Shown in pieces: positions 12,480 to 22,057 of a stretch of DNA of 64,000 nucleotides. Both the position numbers and the translations under genes were made by a program. The stretch covers positions 106,671,698 through 106,735,697 of the forward strand of contig OV050030.1 in the NCBI GenBank assembly GCA_920105625.2, in the 5' to 3' direction. The notes under the pieces are model-generated. The model was not told where the DNA came from and did not search any database. It was given only the letters and a program-made list of their open reading frames with translations. Position 1 is the stretch's first letter, and each line of letters begins with the position of its first letter. The stretch comes from Clusia tigrina (Eukaryota; Arthropoda; Insecta; Diptera; Clusiidae).

Positions 12480-13690
12480 GTCGCCATCTTTCCCGTTCCC
12501 GTCTTTTCGTTCAGGTTGCGGGAGGCATCTAGGATCTCTTCAATATCGAATTCCTATTCCAAGTCCGCCGTCTCGAATATATTGGTATTTTTGTCATTCG
12601 GGCGACGCTTCTTCAGGCGCAGCTACACATTCCCATACTTCCCACGTCATTTCACGCATCGTGCGTACAATACAGCCTTTTTTGGAATCGGCGGATTTTG
12701 CCATTTAAGTAGCCAAATAGTATCCTCTGGCGTTACCACTCGAGGGATGAATTCCTTCGCTTTGGGTAAAGATGGGATGCTACTTCCGTACACTATTTTA
12801 AGTACCGCCCCGTCCCACAGACCTTGGAGTGTCTTGACTGCTCCCTTAACCCATGGCAATGTCGGTTCGTCCTTGCATTTCAGGATTTTCATCTTATTTT
12901 GCCAGCCAGTCCCGTCAAAGGATGGCAATGGTACGTCAGTCCATTTAGTCGTTCGAGTCCATTTTTGAGAACAGCTTCCAGTGGCTTCATTTACACTACA
13001 GATGTCGTTTGAGAATGTCACTGGCTGCAGCCGCAGCTCTGGACATGCTTGGTTTCTGTGTCGGTTCTATTCGCTTGTTCGCAACCCCCTCTTTTTGCTT
13101 GTGCCTCTTGCTGGAGTTCCTTCGCCTTCTGTGGTCCGTTGAAGCTTATTCGCAACATTTTCTTCAATCCGATTTACGAACTTCGGATCCAAGGGTGTAC
13201 ATGCAGGCTCGCCTTCTGTATAACGCTGGCGACGCTTTCGTGTTCTGAATCTTCAAGGACACCGGCACCTGCTCATTGCTTTCTGTCATGTCCCGAGTCT
13301 CTACGGACTACGGCACTCACGCGCTGTAGTTTGAAAGTAGCTATTAAACTACTGGGGCCAACTCCAACCCCAGCAGAGTTGCAGCCGCTGGTGACACAGT
13401 TACTAATTTGTTCATTGTGCCCGCCGATGGTAACAGCCACCTCTACCACTGACGTTTGGGCTGATATCCCAGCATGATTTTTATCCTTTCCTTGGAACTG
13501 CATATTTGGTTTTATCTTTAGCGGACATACCCCTAGCATTTTATGGCGACAACCAGACACCTCGTAACGATTGGAATACGGCCCCACATGTCTCCCATAG
13601 GGGAACCACATACAAATCTGAACTCCCCGCAAGTGCCTGGCGGAGCCGTACAGCATGTTATTCAGCATGTTGCATAACAATGCCACCACA
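12480..13690 (-). pseudogene. LINE-A ORF1 (gag) remnant
   Basis: Two open segments, 13689-13273 (138 codons) and 13021-12647 (124 codons), are separated by frame changes. The second contains 'LPSFDGTGWQNKMKILKCK', 'TLQGLWDGAVLKIVYGSS' and 'TIWLLKWQNPPIPKK', which I read as the RNA-binding-type domain of LOA-clade ORF1 (DUF4780-like; inference). The same domain is preserved in copy B (43175-42639, 178 codons, a longer open frame than in copy A). ORF1 proteins coat element RNA in the cytoplasm. Confidence 0.65.
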
Positions 13691-13766
13691 GTATTTGATC
13701 ATAAGCGGATTCATCGGAGCAAGTTTTTATAGCAACTTTAACTTCACTTCAGTGCACAATAGTAAC

Positions 13767-14256
13767 AATAAAAAGTTGGTGGCTGAGGAAGACAAATGTA
13801 AGGGGAGTATATTATATTTTAAAGGGGGCTATGCGAGGTATTTAGTGTTACGTTGGATGAGTAAATTCTGTTCAGAACTCGAAGAAATATAAATGAAATA
13901 TTTTGGTAGCGCCGGAGGAGGAGGAAGTCCATAATGAACTGAAATCCATGGAAGCAGAAGTTGCGCTATTCACAACTAGACTGAACAGTTCGAAGGTGAC
14001 TCCAATAAATGTCATCCTCAGATGCTTTGGAAACAAGCTACAGTTAAGGAATATATATCATGTCTAAAAGTAGATCGATAGAAAGATTGTCGAAAGCATT
14101 TAGCGAAAAAGAGGAGCAGGTTGGGGATACTTCGAACAAGAGCAAAGCGTACTAGAAGATTCGAGGAGACAGAGCTAGCAGCTTCACTTATACAAAAGAA
14201 AAGCAACGAATACAGTGCTAGCACTGACTCCAGGCCGCTGGTCGGAGAATTTTACA
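13767..14256. other. Duplicated block with coding-like remnant
   Basis: Present in both copies (43317-43860 in B). A plus-strand frame near 14055-14220 reads 'SRSIERLSKAFSEKEEQVGD', then stops. Copy B carries a 28-bp insertion at about 43622. I do not recognise the protein. Confidence 0.5.
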
Positions 14257-14608
14257 CCTGAGGGGACGCAGTGTGTTTCGAGACCAAAAATCGGGATGAA
14301 TGATCCCCATAAGCTAGAGCGAAATTTTATTGTTCCATTAGAAGAGTTAGTAGAGTCTTGAAATTTGAAATAAGAATAGAAAGATCATCTGAATATTACG
14401 CTCCGTAAAAATACAGCCGGTATTGCTTCAAACCTGAGGGGACGCAGCGTGTTTCGAGACCAAAAATCGGGATGAATGATCCCCATAAGCTAGAGCGAAA
14501 TTTTATTGTTCCATTAACAGAGTTAGTAGCTTCTTGAAATTTTAAATAAGAATAGAAAGATCATCTGAATATTACGCTCCGTAAAAATACAGCCGGTATT
14601 GCTTCAAA
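14257..14608. repeat. 176-bp tandem duplication (copy A only)
   Basis: The unit beginning 'cctgaggggacgcag' at 14257 repeats from 14433 and is nearly identical. Copy B has one unit, split near its end by the BEL element. The duplication therefore arose in A, or was lost in B. Confidence 0.9.
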
Positions 14609-15427
14609 CCATCCAATAGGCACGGGTCGCAGAACAACTCGGGTTAGGGGGGTTTTTTTCAGGGTTTAATTCCTACGCCCGACCTATCTTACCCTACTCT
14701 ACATTAGATATGAAATGCGATCCTTTATCAAGAATAAATCGTACCGAATATACAATGTACAATTGTTACCAGCCATTACAATATTGAGGTGATCGATGTC
14801 TTCCGCAAGAACCCTATTACATCATGTACCCATGTACATGGTAATTAGGCGTAACTATTTCATTGAACTTAACTAAATAGTTCAGATCGGTTAAACAAAA
14901 TAGTTCAATGCTCACTTGCTCCACTGCTCATTTGATTACTTTGTTCACTTGCTCACTTTCTCACTTGCTCACTATTCATATGGTTCAACCGTTTATTCAT
15001 GCATGCGAGCAGACATGCGAATATATACACAAACATTATCTCGAAATATGTACAGTATGTCAAGAATGAGTTTACACATTGAACAAAAATTTAATTTTTC
15101 AACTTAATTACCAAAAAGGGCTACTTTTTATTTCTGTGCATAAGTATTTGATCACAAACGTTTATTAATTACTGTATTTACAAGGAAATCATTAAAAAAA
15201 ATATGCGAATTTGGAACAAAAAGAAGCAAAAATACAACAAAAACAAATACTACTAAGTTTAGTGAGTGTCAAGTAAATGTTTTCACAAATATTTTTTTAA
15301 TTCCTTAATGCACCAATTCAATGATTTGCGGTTCATTTACCGTTGTCTATGCTCTGCATTGATTATTATGTGTGATCTTGTTCATAGTTGATAAAAAATT
15401 TTTAGATTTCGTGATTAAATGGTGATA
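14609..15427. other. Gene-free AT-rich flank of the mariner
   Basis: No gene seen. A short region at about 14909-14970 contains several loose copies of 'cttgctca'. The block recurs in copy B at 50837-51736 with small indels. Confidence 0.6.
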
Positions 15428-16720
15428 TACGAGGGCGGATTGATATTGAAGCTACCTAAATAGGAAAAAAACATTTTTTTTTTCAAAAACCATTTATTTC
15501 TCAACATAGTCTCCTTTTACTTCGACACACTTAGTAAAACGATATTCCAACTTTTGTATACCATCTGAATAATACGATTTCGGGAACCTCTCATAATACG
15601 CGTTAGTTTCGGTAATCACTTCTTCGTTTGAGATGAATCTTCTTCCTACGAGCCATTTTTTCAAGTTTGGAAACAGGAAAAAGTCACTAGGAGCTAAATC
15701 TGGACTATAAGGTGGATGATTAACCAATTCGAAGTGTATTTCACGTAATTTTAGCATCGTATCTAATGCTGTGTGAACCGGTGCGTTGCCTTGAAGAAAG
15801 AGCATTTTTTTCTTCTTTAAATGTGGTCGTTTTTCCTTGATTGCATCAATCAATTGATCCAATAATGCACGATAATACTTTCCTGTGATTGTGGATCCTT
15901 TTTCAAGATAATCGATGAGCAATATTCCGTGTGCATCCCAAAATACAGTGGCCATAACCTTGCCAGCCGATTTCACTGCCTTCGCCTTCTTCGGAGCACT
16001 TCCACCAGCTTCCACCCATTGTTTCGATTGATTTTTGGTTTCAGGTGTGTAGTGGTGGACCCACGTTTCCTCAACAGTTATTAATCGACGCCAAAAATCA
16101 ACAGGATTACGCTTTACCATGTCCAAACACCGCTGTGAAGTGGTCTGTCCAACTCGTTTTTGTTCGACACTGAGCAAACGCGGCACCCATCTTGCCGATA
16201 GCTTTTTCATATGCAAATGTTCATGCAAAATGTTGAACACACGTTCATACGATATGTTTATCATTTCAACAATCTCACGCAACTTGACTCGGCGATCATT
16301 CATAACGATATCGAGGATTGTCTTGATATTTTCTTCAGTAACCACCTCTTTTGGCCTTCCTGTTGATGGTATTGTTGCAGTGCTTGTTCGGCCGCGTTTA
16401 AATTCACCAATCCAATATTTTACCATGTAATCTGACGGAGCAGACTCACCGTAATGCTTATCGAGCTTTTCTTTTGTCTCTTTCGCCGTTTTCCCTTTCA
16501 AATAATAGTGTTTAATCACTGCACGAAATTCGTTTTGTTCCATTTTTCAAGAAACACAAAAGTTGCTTAATTCAAACGACTACAACAAATAAACTAATCG
16601 ATGAATTTGGGTGAAATTTTAACAGCTGACGTTTGACAGATCGCAATTTCTAAAAAAAAAGTTTTTGTGTTTGTGCTGCCATCTAGCGCTAGGTAGCTTC
16701 AATATCAATCCGCCCTCGTA
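15428..16720 (-). mobile_element. mariner element, copy A, with 28-bp perfect inverted repeats
   Basis: A 28-bp terminal inverted repeat at 15430-15457 (starting CGAGGGCGGATTGATA) is matched perfectly by its reverse complement at 16691-16718. TA dinucleotides at 15428-15429 and 16719-16720 are the target duplication typical of Tc1/mariner. The element is 1289 bp without the TA and encodes one transposase on the minus strand. Both segmental copies carry it at the same site, so it inserted before the duplication. Confidence 0.96.
15494..16543 (-). CDS. mariner transposase, full length, probably catalytically dead
   Basis: An uninterrupted 349-codon frame from ATG. The N-terminal half has two helix-turn-helix regions (about residues 1-110) and the linker 'RWVPRLLSVEQK' (variant of WVPHxL). 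The catalytic core should be DD34D. The first position lies in 'LITVEETWVHHYTPE', where family members normally read DET, so Asp is Glu. The second lies in 'FLQGNAPVHTA', normally QDNAP, so Asp is Gly. The third, in 'YSPDLAPSDFFLFP', is intact and lies 34 residues on. Full-length mariner transposases are about 340-350 residues, so length is normal. The open frame despite lost acidic residues suggests recent inactivation; DNA binding may persist (inference). Confidence 0.93.
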   Translation of the reverse strand: MEQNEFRAVIKHYYLKGKTAKETKEKLDKHYGESAPSDYMVKYWIGEFKRGRTSTATIPSTGRPKEVVTEENIKTILDIVMNDRRVKLREIVEMINISYERVFNILHEHLHMKKLSARWVPRLLSVEQKRVGQTTSQRCLDMVKRNPVDFWRRLITVEETWVHHYTPETKNQSKQWVEAGGSAPKKAKAVKSAGKVMATVFWDAHGILLIDYLEKGSTITGKYYRALLDQLIDAIKEKRPHLKKKKMLFLQGNAPVHTALDTMLKLREIHFELVNHPPYSPDLAPSDFFLFPNLKKWLVGRRFISNEEVITETNAYYERFPKSYYSDGIQKLEYRFTKCVEVKGDYVEK

Positions 16721-16837
16721 TGTATGTGTGTTGGTTCCAACTAGAACATCAAGGCACATAGAGATTTCAAAAATTTGGATACTAAATATAAATTTAAAAT
16801 TGTTTATAGTAAATGTGAAACCGGTGTAATATATACT

Positions 16838-16962
<125 letters not shown>

Positions 16963-17250
16963 TCCTCAATTAGATCCCTTTGTAAAGTAATCTCCGAAAG
17001 TCGTTTCTTTCTTGTTTTTCCACCAACAATTTTCATGTGTCTGTCTATTATTTTCTTATTTTGGAGGAAAAATCTAATACATTGCAATTCTTGCATGATA
17101 TAGCTATATGTAGCCAGGGATTTCTTCCTTAGGTCACACTTCGCCTAACTTTTCTACGGCCGTATTGTACAGGTCGGCTGATCTCTGGTCGGATCATATC
17201 AATATCTTGATGTCACCTAATATCATCCTCCGTGCCTACATTTGGGGGAG

Positions 17251-17276
17251 CATCTCTCCAGATATCTGGAGAGATG
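17251..17276. other. 26-bp perfect palindrome (copy A)
   Basis: The 13-mer 'catctctccagat' is followed directly by its exact reverse complement, with no spacer. It is unchanged in copy B at 53546-53571. Confidence 0.95.
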
Positions 17277-17299
17277 GTCCCACATCCGTTGTTGGAGTC

Positions 17300-19560
17300 G
17301 ATGACGGCCTACACCAGTGTGTACTGAGCCCGCCAAACCTAGGACCTTTGTTGTCCTGCATTAAAAGCTGTAGCTGCTCATTCGACCTTTTTCGCCTGTA
17401 ATCAGGGTAGGGTTGACGAAAATTAGTATTGGTGTTTCGCACTCCAATATTACGCCTAAGGAAATTTCATCTCACTCCTAGATTTCACTTGTCAGGATCC
17501 TGAATTCGGGCGTTCTGGTCCTTTAAGCCCGGATCGAGAAGTTGACGCACGAGTTCACGCCTGAAGTGGATGCGGCATTTGAAACTGCGCGATTGCCGTT
17601 TTGGACTATCCGCCAAGGCCTTGCTGCAATCTTGTACATGCTATGGCTCTTGAGGGGCAGCAACATCGCCTTGTTCCCTTGGCTATGGTCTCGACAACAA
17701 CAGTTAAGGAGCTCTTAGCTTGCTCTTAAGGCCGCTTAGATTTTGTTGCCTCCTTTTCGACTTAAGCACGAGAGTGGGGTTTGAAATTAAATATGGTGTG
17801 TTCGTCATCCGATATACACGTTCACTATACGATTCCATGGTTGTCTAATGAGCGCGAGGGTTGGAACCCGCTCTTATTGGGTCATCTCAATCTCAACTGA
17901 ACCGTGCACCACCAACTTAACGGCGTAGGATATTGAACGTACGGTGAGGCCTTCCATGATTTTAACGGGTCGGAGGTAGCTGCAGCATTAAGCTGAAAAC
18001 CATTTCACATGATGTTACTCTTACGTACTAAGGTAACGGAATAGTACAGCCACAAGCTTCATGGCGAACAAAAAAAAATTTAAAAGTGAGGAGAGATCAG
18101 TGGACTAAGTCGATCATGTCAATCGATACGTGTCTCATGCTGATCGATACGGGGAGATCATTTGTCGTTACCCAAGATCCACCCCGAGGAGACGATCTAC
18201 GTTTGCATTATTGTTACAAAGGGAAGCGAAAAAAGAGGTTCCAAAGAAAGATTGCATTTAAGTACCGTGATGCCTCTCACGAATTCTCATGAGTGATGGG
18301 ACGGAGTGTAGGAGGCGGAAGGGGAATGTCATTGACTTGCCCGATACCATACTGGCAAGGGATGGGAGAGCGGTAACATTCATCAGCAACGCAACGAAGA
18401 TCGGGTAACGGACGATAGAGAAGCAATGGGGAACTTAATAGAGGAATTAAGAGAACTGATGCATAAGATACCGCAGCGTTTGTCTAGAATTACCTAATTA
18501 ATAAAAGAATTGAGTGTTTGAGGAGTTAGCAAGTGAAGAGAAAGGACGAAACACTGCAGCGACGTACAGACCACGGTGTATACCGGATTCTGAAGATGAC
18601 CCACGCAAATATGATTAAAATTTTTAAAACACTACAGGACAGATCGGATACCCCAGAGAGTGCTAAAGTTTGGAGCAGCTGCATCATAAATGTAATGAGC
18701 ACTTCCTCAAGAAAGAGTCGAAAGCAATAATGTCATCGAACTATCGGCTAAGAGCACGGCCTCCCGGAAATGAAGGACGGTTGGCGCATCAGTATAGGGA
18801 ATTGGGTGCTACGTCCGCAGAGCAGCGGGTGGAAAAAGTTATCTTAAGAAAAACGGAGAGGAGAAATGACACACAGCGGCCCACAAAGCAGATTACATAT
18901 ATTTTAATTACAAATACAAGGGGGATGGGTTTATGGAGTGCCCCGCAGAGACAAGAACAATATTATGTCCTAAGTTCGGGCAGGAAGAAGTGAATTATGA
19001 TAATGGCAAAAAGAGGAGGAAGAAGGTTGCGGACGCTATTCTCGAAGTGCAGAAACCCGTTCAACGAGGATATGCCGACGTTTAGACAACAGAGGGTTGT
19101 TAATATACAGGGGCTTCTGTAAGTGGGGCATTTTACCGAATTGTTTCCACCGCAGAGAAAAGTGGGCATATACGAGAAGTAGTATTATCAGTTTAGTACA
19201 AATCCCCATTTCGAGATATATAGTATTATTTGTGCAGGCAGTATAGTGGAACTAGACTTTTGGAAAGTACTTCAATTAGCTCCGGTAGTCGTCAGAGTGA
19301 GTAAAATAGACGTAATAGAACCGGAAAAGAAGTGAAACCTTGTCAAAAAGGGGGTAAGCAAAAGTTATTTATGAATGGATGAGGATGGGCACTATCGTTG
19401 TCACCAGCGGTAGTGTATACAGAAATCGACAGGATGCTGAAGATAGATGTATTCGAAGAGACCAAAAGCCCTTGGAATATGCGGAATCTAAGCAAAAATT
19501 TTGTCTTGACGCCAGGAATTTTAATTAGATAACTATTAAGGACGCATACCATTTCAGAAT
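17300..19560. other. Unidentified decayed repeat with coding-like remnants (copy A)
   Basis: Coding-like pieces occur on both strands. On minus, 17442-17236 ('MRNTNTNFRQPYPDYRRKR') and about 17640-17500 ('FRRELVRQLLDPGLKDQ') look like one protein. On plus, 18086-18292 includes 'CLMLIDTGRSFVV', whose DTG resembles a retroviral aspartic protease flap start, and 18670-18993 is rich in charged residues. None is assignable to a family by reading. The block recurs in copy B (53595-55170 and 59500-60230). It may be a very old retroelement. Confidence 0.35.
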
Positions 19561-19569
19561 ATTAAGGGC

Positions 19570-21136
19570 CTCTTAAGCAGGTGAGACAATAAGCATTATA
19601 TCAGTAGATATAGGGAGTAGAGCATGTACCGCTTTTACTGTACTATACCAATCCAGTCTACCATCACAGTAAGGCCATTTGGGATGTGTAAGCAGGACAG
19701 CAGTTGTGTGGGTTGGTGGACAAGGAAATTCCCGAGCGATCTGTTCAAAATTAATTCAGAGAAGTTACAATCCGATTAGTTTCATAAATAGGCCATATAT
19801 ACAATATGTGCTTTTATATTTGCTAAGCTGCTCTACATTATTTTATTTGTCTCTTTCTTTTTTGCATTAATATAAGCTTTGAAACCACTAAATAGAATAT
19901 GTTACCATAAATAAGATAAATTAGACATGGATAGTCAATTTATATTTAACTTTTCTTCAGAATTGAAACGACCCGTGAAAAATGAATGTAGTGTTTATTT
20001 TTTACAATCACAAAAATCAAATTTCTTATACAATTCACAAGACAAAATTTTCATTTTCATGTTTCCGTTAAAGGTTGTGAACTCCCTCCTAATAAATATC
20101 AAAAGCTATAATCGCATTTTTTTGAGAAATACTTCAAGAAATAAATTTATTTATTATGAAATATTTTAAATAAATCTTTATATTGTTAGTAAGCGATTTT
20201 CACAGTTGCATAGATCTATTTATATTATCAAAGTGCACAATTTACGTTTTTTCAATAAATCTCTTGTTATAGACATTAATCACTATATATTTAAGGATGG
20301 ATTCATTAACTTTCCCTTACCTCCTCAAAAAAAATTTCGTATGGGTAACCAACGAAGTCAGTTAACGATGGATGGGCAATGTCAGCAAACACGGTCACTA
20401 GCCAAGTCTCTTTTCGCATATGCTTTGACCAAGTTCATCAAGGCAAAATTACAGTTTATTATCGACCGCGAACGTACTTGTGGGTGTGTAAATATTTCAA
20501 TAGGGGATAGCTTGTGGGTTGTTTCCGCAGATTACGTAAAAAAGTAGTACAACTTTTTTAGTTGGCTTTTCACGACCGAATTCCTATTATTCTAACCAGC
20601 TTTTATTATAATCATCGCATAAAATATAATACAATGCAGTGAGAGTGCTGCGGCCAAATTTATCTTATGCTAGGGGCTTAAAATCTATATTGTATAACAT
20701 AATCCTGCTCAATATTTATATTTACAGCCCCACAAAAATCAAAAGCAAATAACCAACCACCTATATACGAGTATATACAAGCAACGAAATTGCGAAATGC
20801 TACCGTGGAGAGTTACCTGAGGCCAGTCGTCTTCGTAAAATCCTCAGTCATTTTTCTACAAATCCAGGGTCTATACAGAGGACCGATAGAAACTGGACTA
20901 AAACAAAACTGAAATCATGGAAGTTTTATATGACGCATAATTTCCGTACAGTACCATTCCGTTGAATGCTGCATGAATGATTTAGGCCTCCACCGCAAGG
21001 TGCCACTTCGATGTCATAACCACTGACGTTACTATCTTTTGGACTATAAACTCTTTAAAACCCTTCAAATCTCCGAGTGCCGACGGTATCAACCCAGCTG
21101 TACTCCAGCAAACGATTTGCTGAGTGGCGTTGTTAG
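19570..21136. other. AT-rich duplicated sequence, no supported gene (copy A)
   Basis: Small frames at 19679-19870, 19927-20169 and 20206-20547 have no recognisable motif. The first two are retained in copy B, as expected from recent duplication. The third is frameshifted in copy B (60950-61200), which argues against constraint. Confidence 0.5.
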
Positions 21137-21140
21137 GTGT
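21137..21140. repeat. Target-site duplication GTGT (left)
   Basis: GTGT directly before the left LTR, matched at 32714-32717. The unfilled copy B site reads '...gttaaGTGTtatctac'. Confidence 0.95.
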
Positions 21141-21614
21141 TGTTGGGGATCTCGTGTCCTTGCTTGGCGGGCGACGTCCTGTCGTAGTTCTTCCGGGCGC
21201 GTGGCTGCAAAATCAAGAACCCTAACGTAAAGTACAAACACTTTTCACCTTTCAGTTTTAAAACACAAGAGAGCTTTATTCTTAAAATGCTAGTTCTTAT
21301 ATACTATTTACAAATGAACAATACCGCCTACGTCTTGACTTTTCTGGTGTTCCAGTTTCGCAATTGTTATTTGTCAGTTGCTCAAGCCAACCGACCTACT
21401 TCAAAAGTAAAAGTGTCGTCGGTGCATTCTAAATGCCCCTCGTCAGCTTGACTGCGGAACTGTGACACCCTAAAAGTTTACATCATAATTAGTGCATAAA
21501 TACTGTTCATTTCCAATATTTGCACCCTAAAAATATGTGCGTTCTTAATGAATTTAATGGAAGCCGGTGCTGTGAGTCAACTACGCGTAAGTAGCTTGAT
21601 TCTAACTCACAACA
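21141..21614 (-). repeat. Errantivirus-like 3' LTR (left end)
   Basis: 474 bp, TG...CA ends with 5-bp TGTTG/CAACA inverted termini. On the coding (minus) strand a TATATAAG box lies at 21303-21296 and an AATAAA polyadenylation signal at 21280-21275. Base-by-base reading against 32240-32713 found no difference. Confidence 0.97.
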
Positions 21615-21630
21615 TCCCTCCCCTCTTTCT
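21615..21630 (-). other. Polypurine tract
   Basis: On the minus strand 'AGAAAGAGGGGAGGGA' abuts the 3' LTR and would prime plus-strand DNA synthesis. Confidence 0.9.
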
Positions 21631-21639
21631 AAAAGAAGT

Positions 21640-22057
21640 TAGTGCAACTAACTTCCAATAAATCTCTGCAATATTTTTCTTGCACTGCAAACAATTATGT
21701 GCATCTATTTAACTCTATAGTACATATATATAATTTGTTTTATTTTTTCCATGAAATCGCCTTGTTTGGGTTCTATCACGGTTTTTTCTTCCTTTTTTAT
21801 TCTTTTCTTTTCCATATATATATATATATTTTTTTTTTTGATTTTATTTTCTTTTGTAGTTTTCTTTCTTTTATTTTTTATTTTTATTTTTTCTTTATTT
21901 TGTTTTTGTTTTGTTTTTTTGTTTTTTTTTTTTTTATCATTATTTTTTTTTATATTCCCCTTTTTATAATTTGGTCTTTCATTGACTCTTTTCTCATTGG
22001 CGTATATACAAATACCTAAACAATAACACAATTCTATTCTATGCATAAAACCTTACA
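21640..22057 (-). other. A-rich 3' untranslated region of the errantivirus-like element
   Basis: Very T-rich on plus (A-rich on minus) between the env stop and the polypurine tract. The long Phe- and Lys-rich frames here are compositional artefacts. Confidence 0.8.

Larger units (their letters stand above)
10650..13760 (-). mobile_element. LINE-A, LOA-like non-LTR retrotransposon, copy A
   Basis: Gag (13690-12480), endonuclease and linker (12440-11760) and RT (11700-10850) are ordered on the minus strand. The gag-to-RT part (11529-13337) recurs at 41511-43316 and, rearranged, at 37372-38200. No RNase H was found, so the 3' end is truncated or diverged. Non-functional. Confidence 0.8.

Noticed and set aside
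14900..14980. Short repeated 'cttgctca' motif considered as a CRISPR-like or regulatory array
   Set aside because: Spacing is irregular and units too short; simple-sequence drift in a eukaryotic genome.
19679..20169. Two small frames conserved between copies A and B (19679-19870, 19927-20169)
   Set aside because: Conservation is explained by recent duplication; sequence is AT-rich with no motif.
21642..22046. Phe-rich plus-strand and Lys-rich minus-strand frames
   Set aside because: Poly-T/poly-A composition of the 3' untranslated region of the errantivirus-like element.
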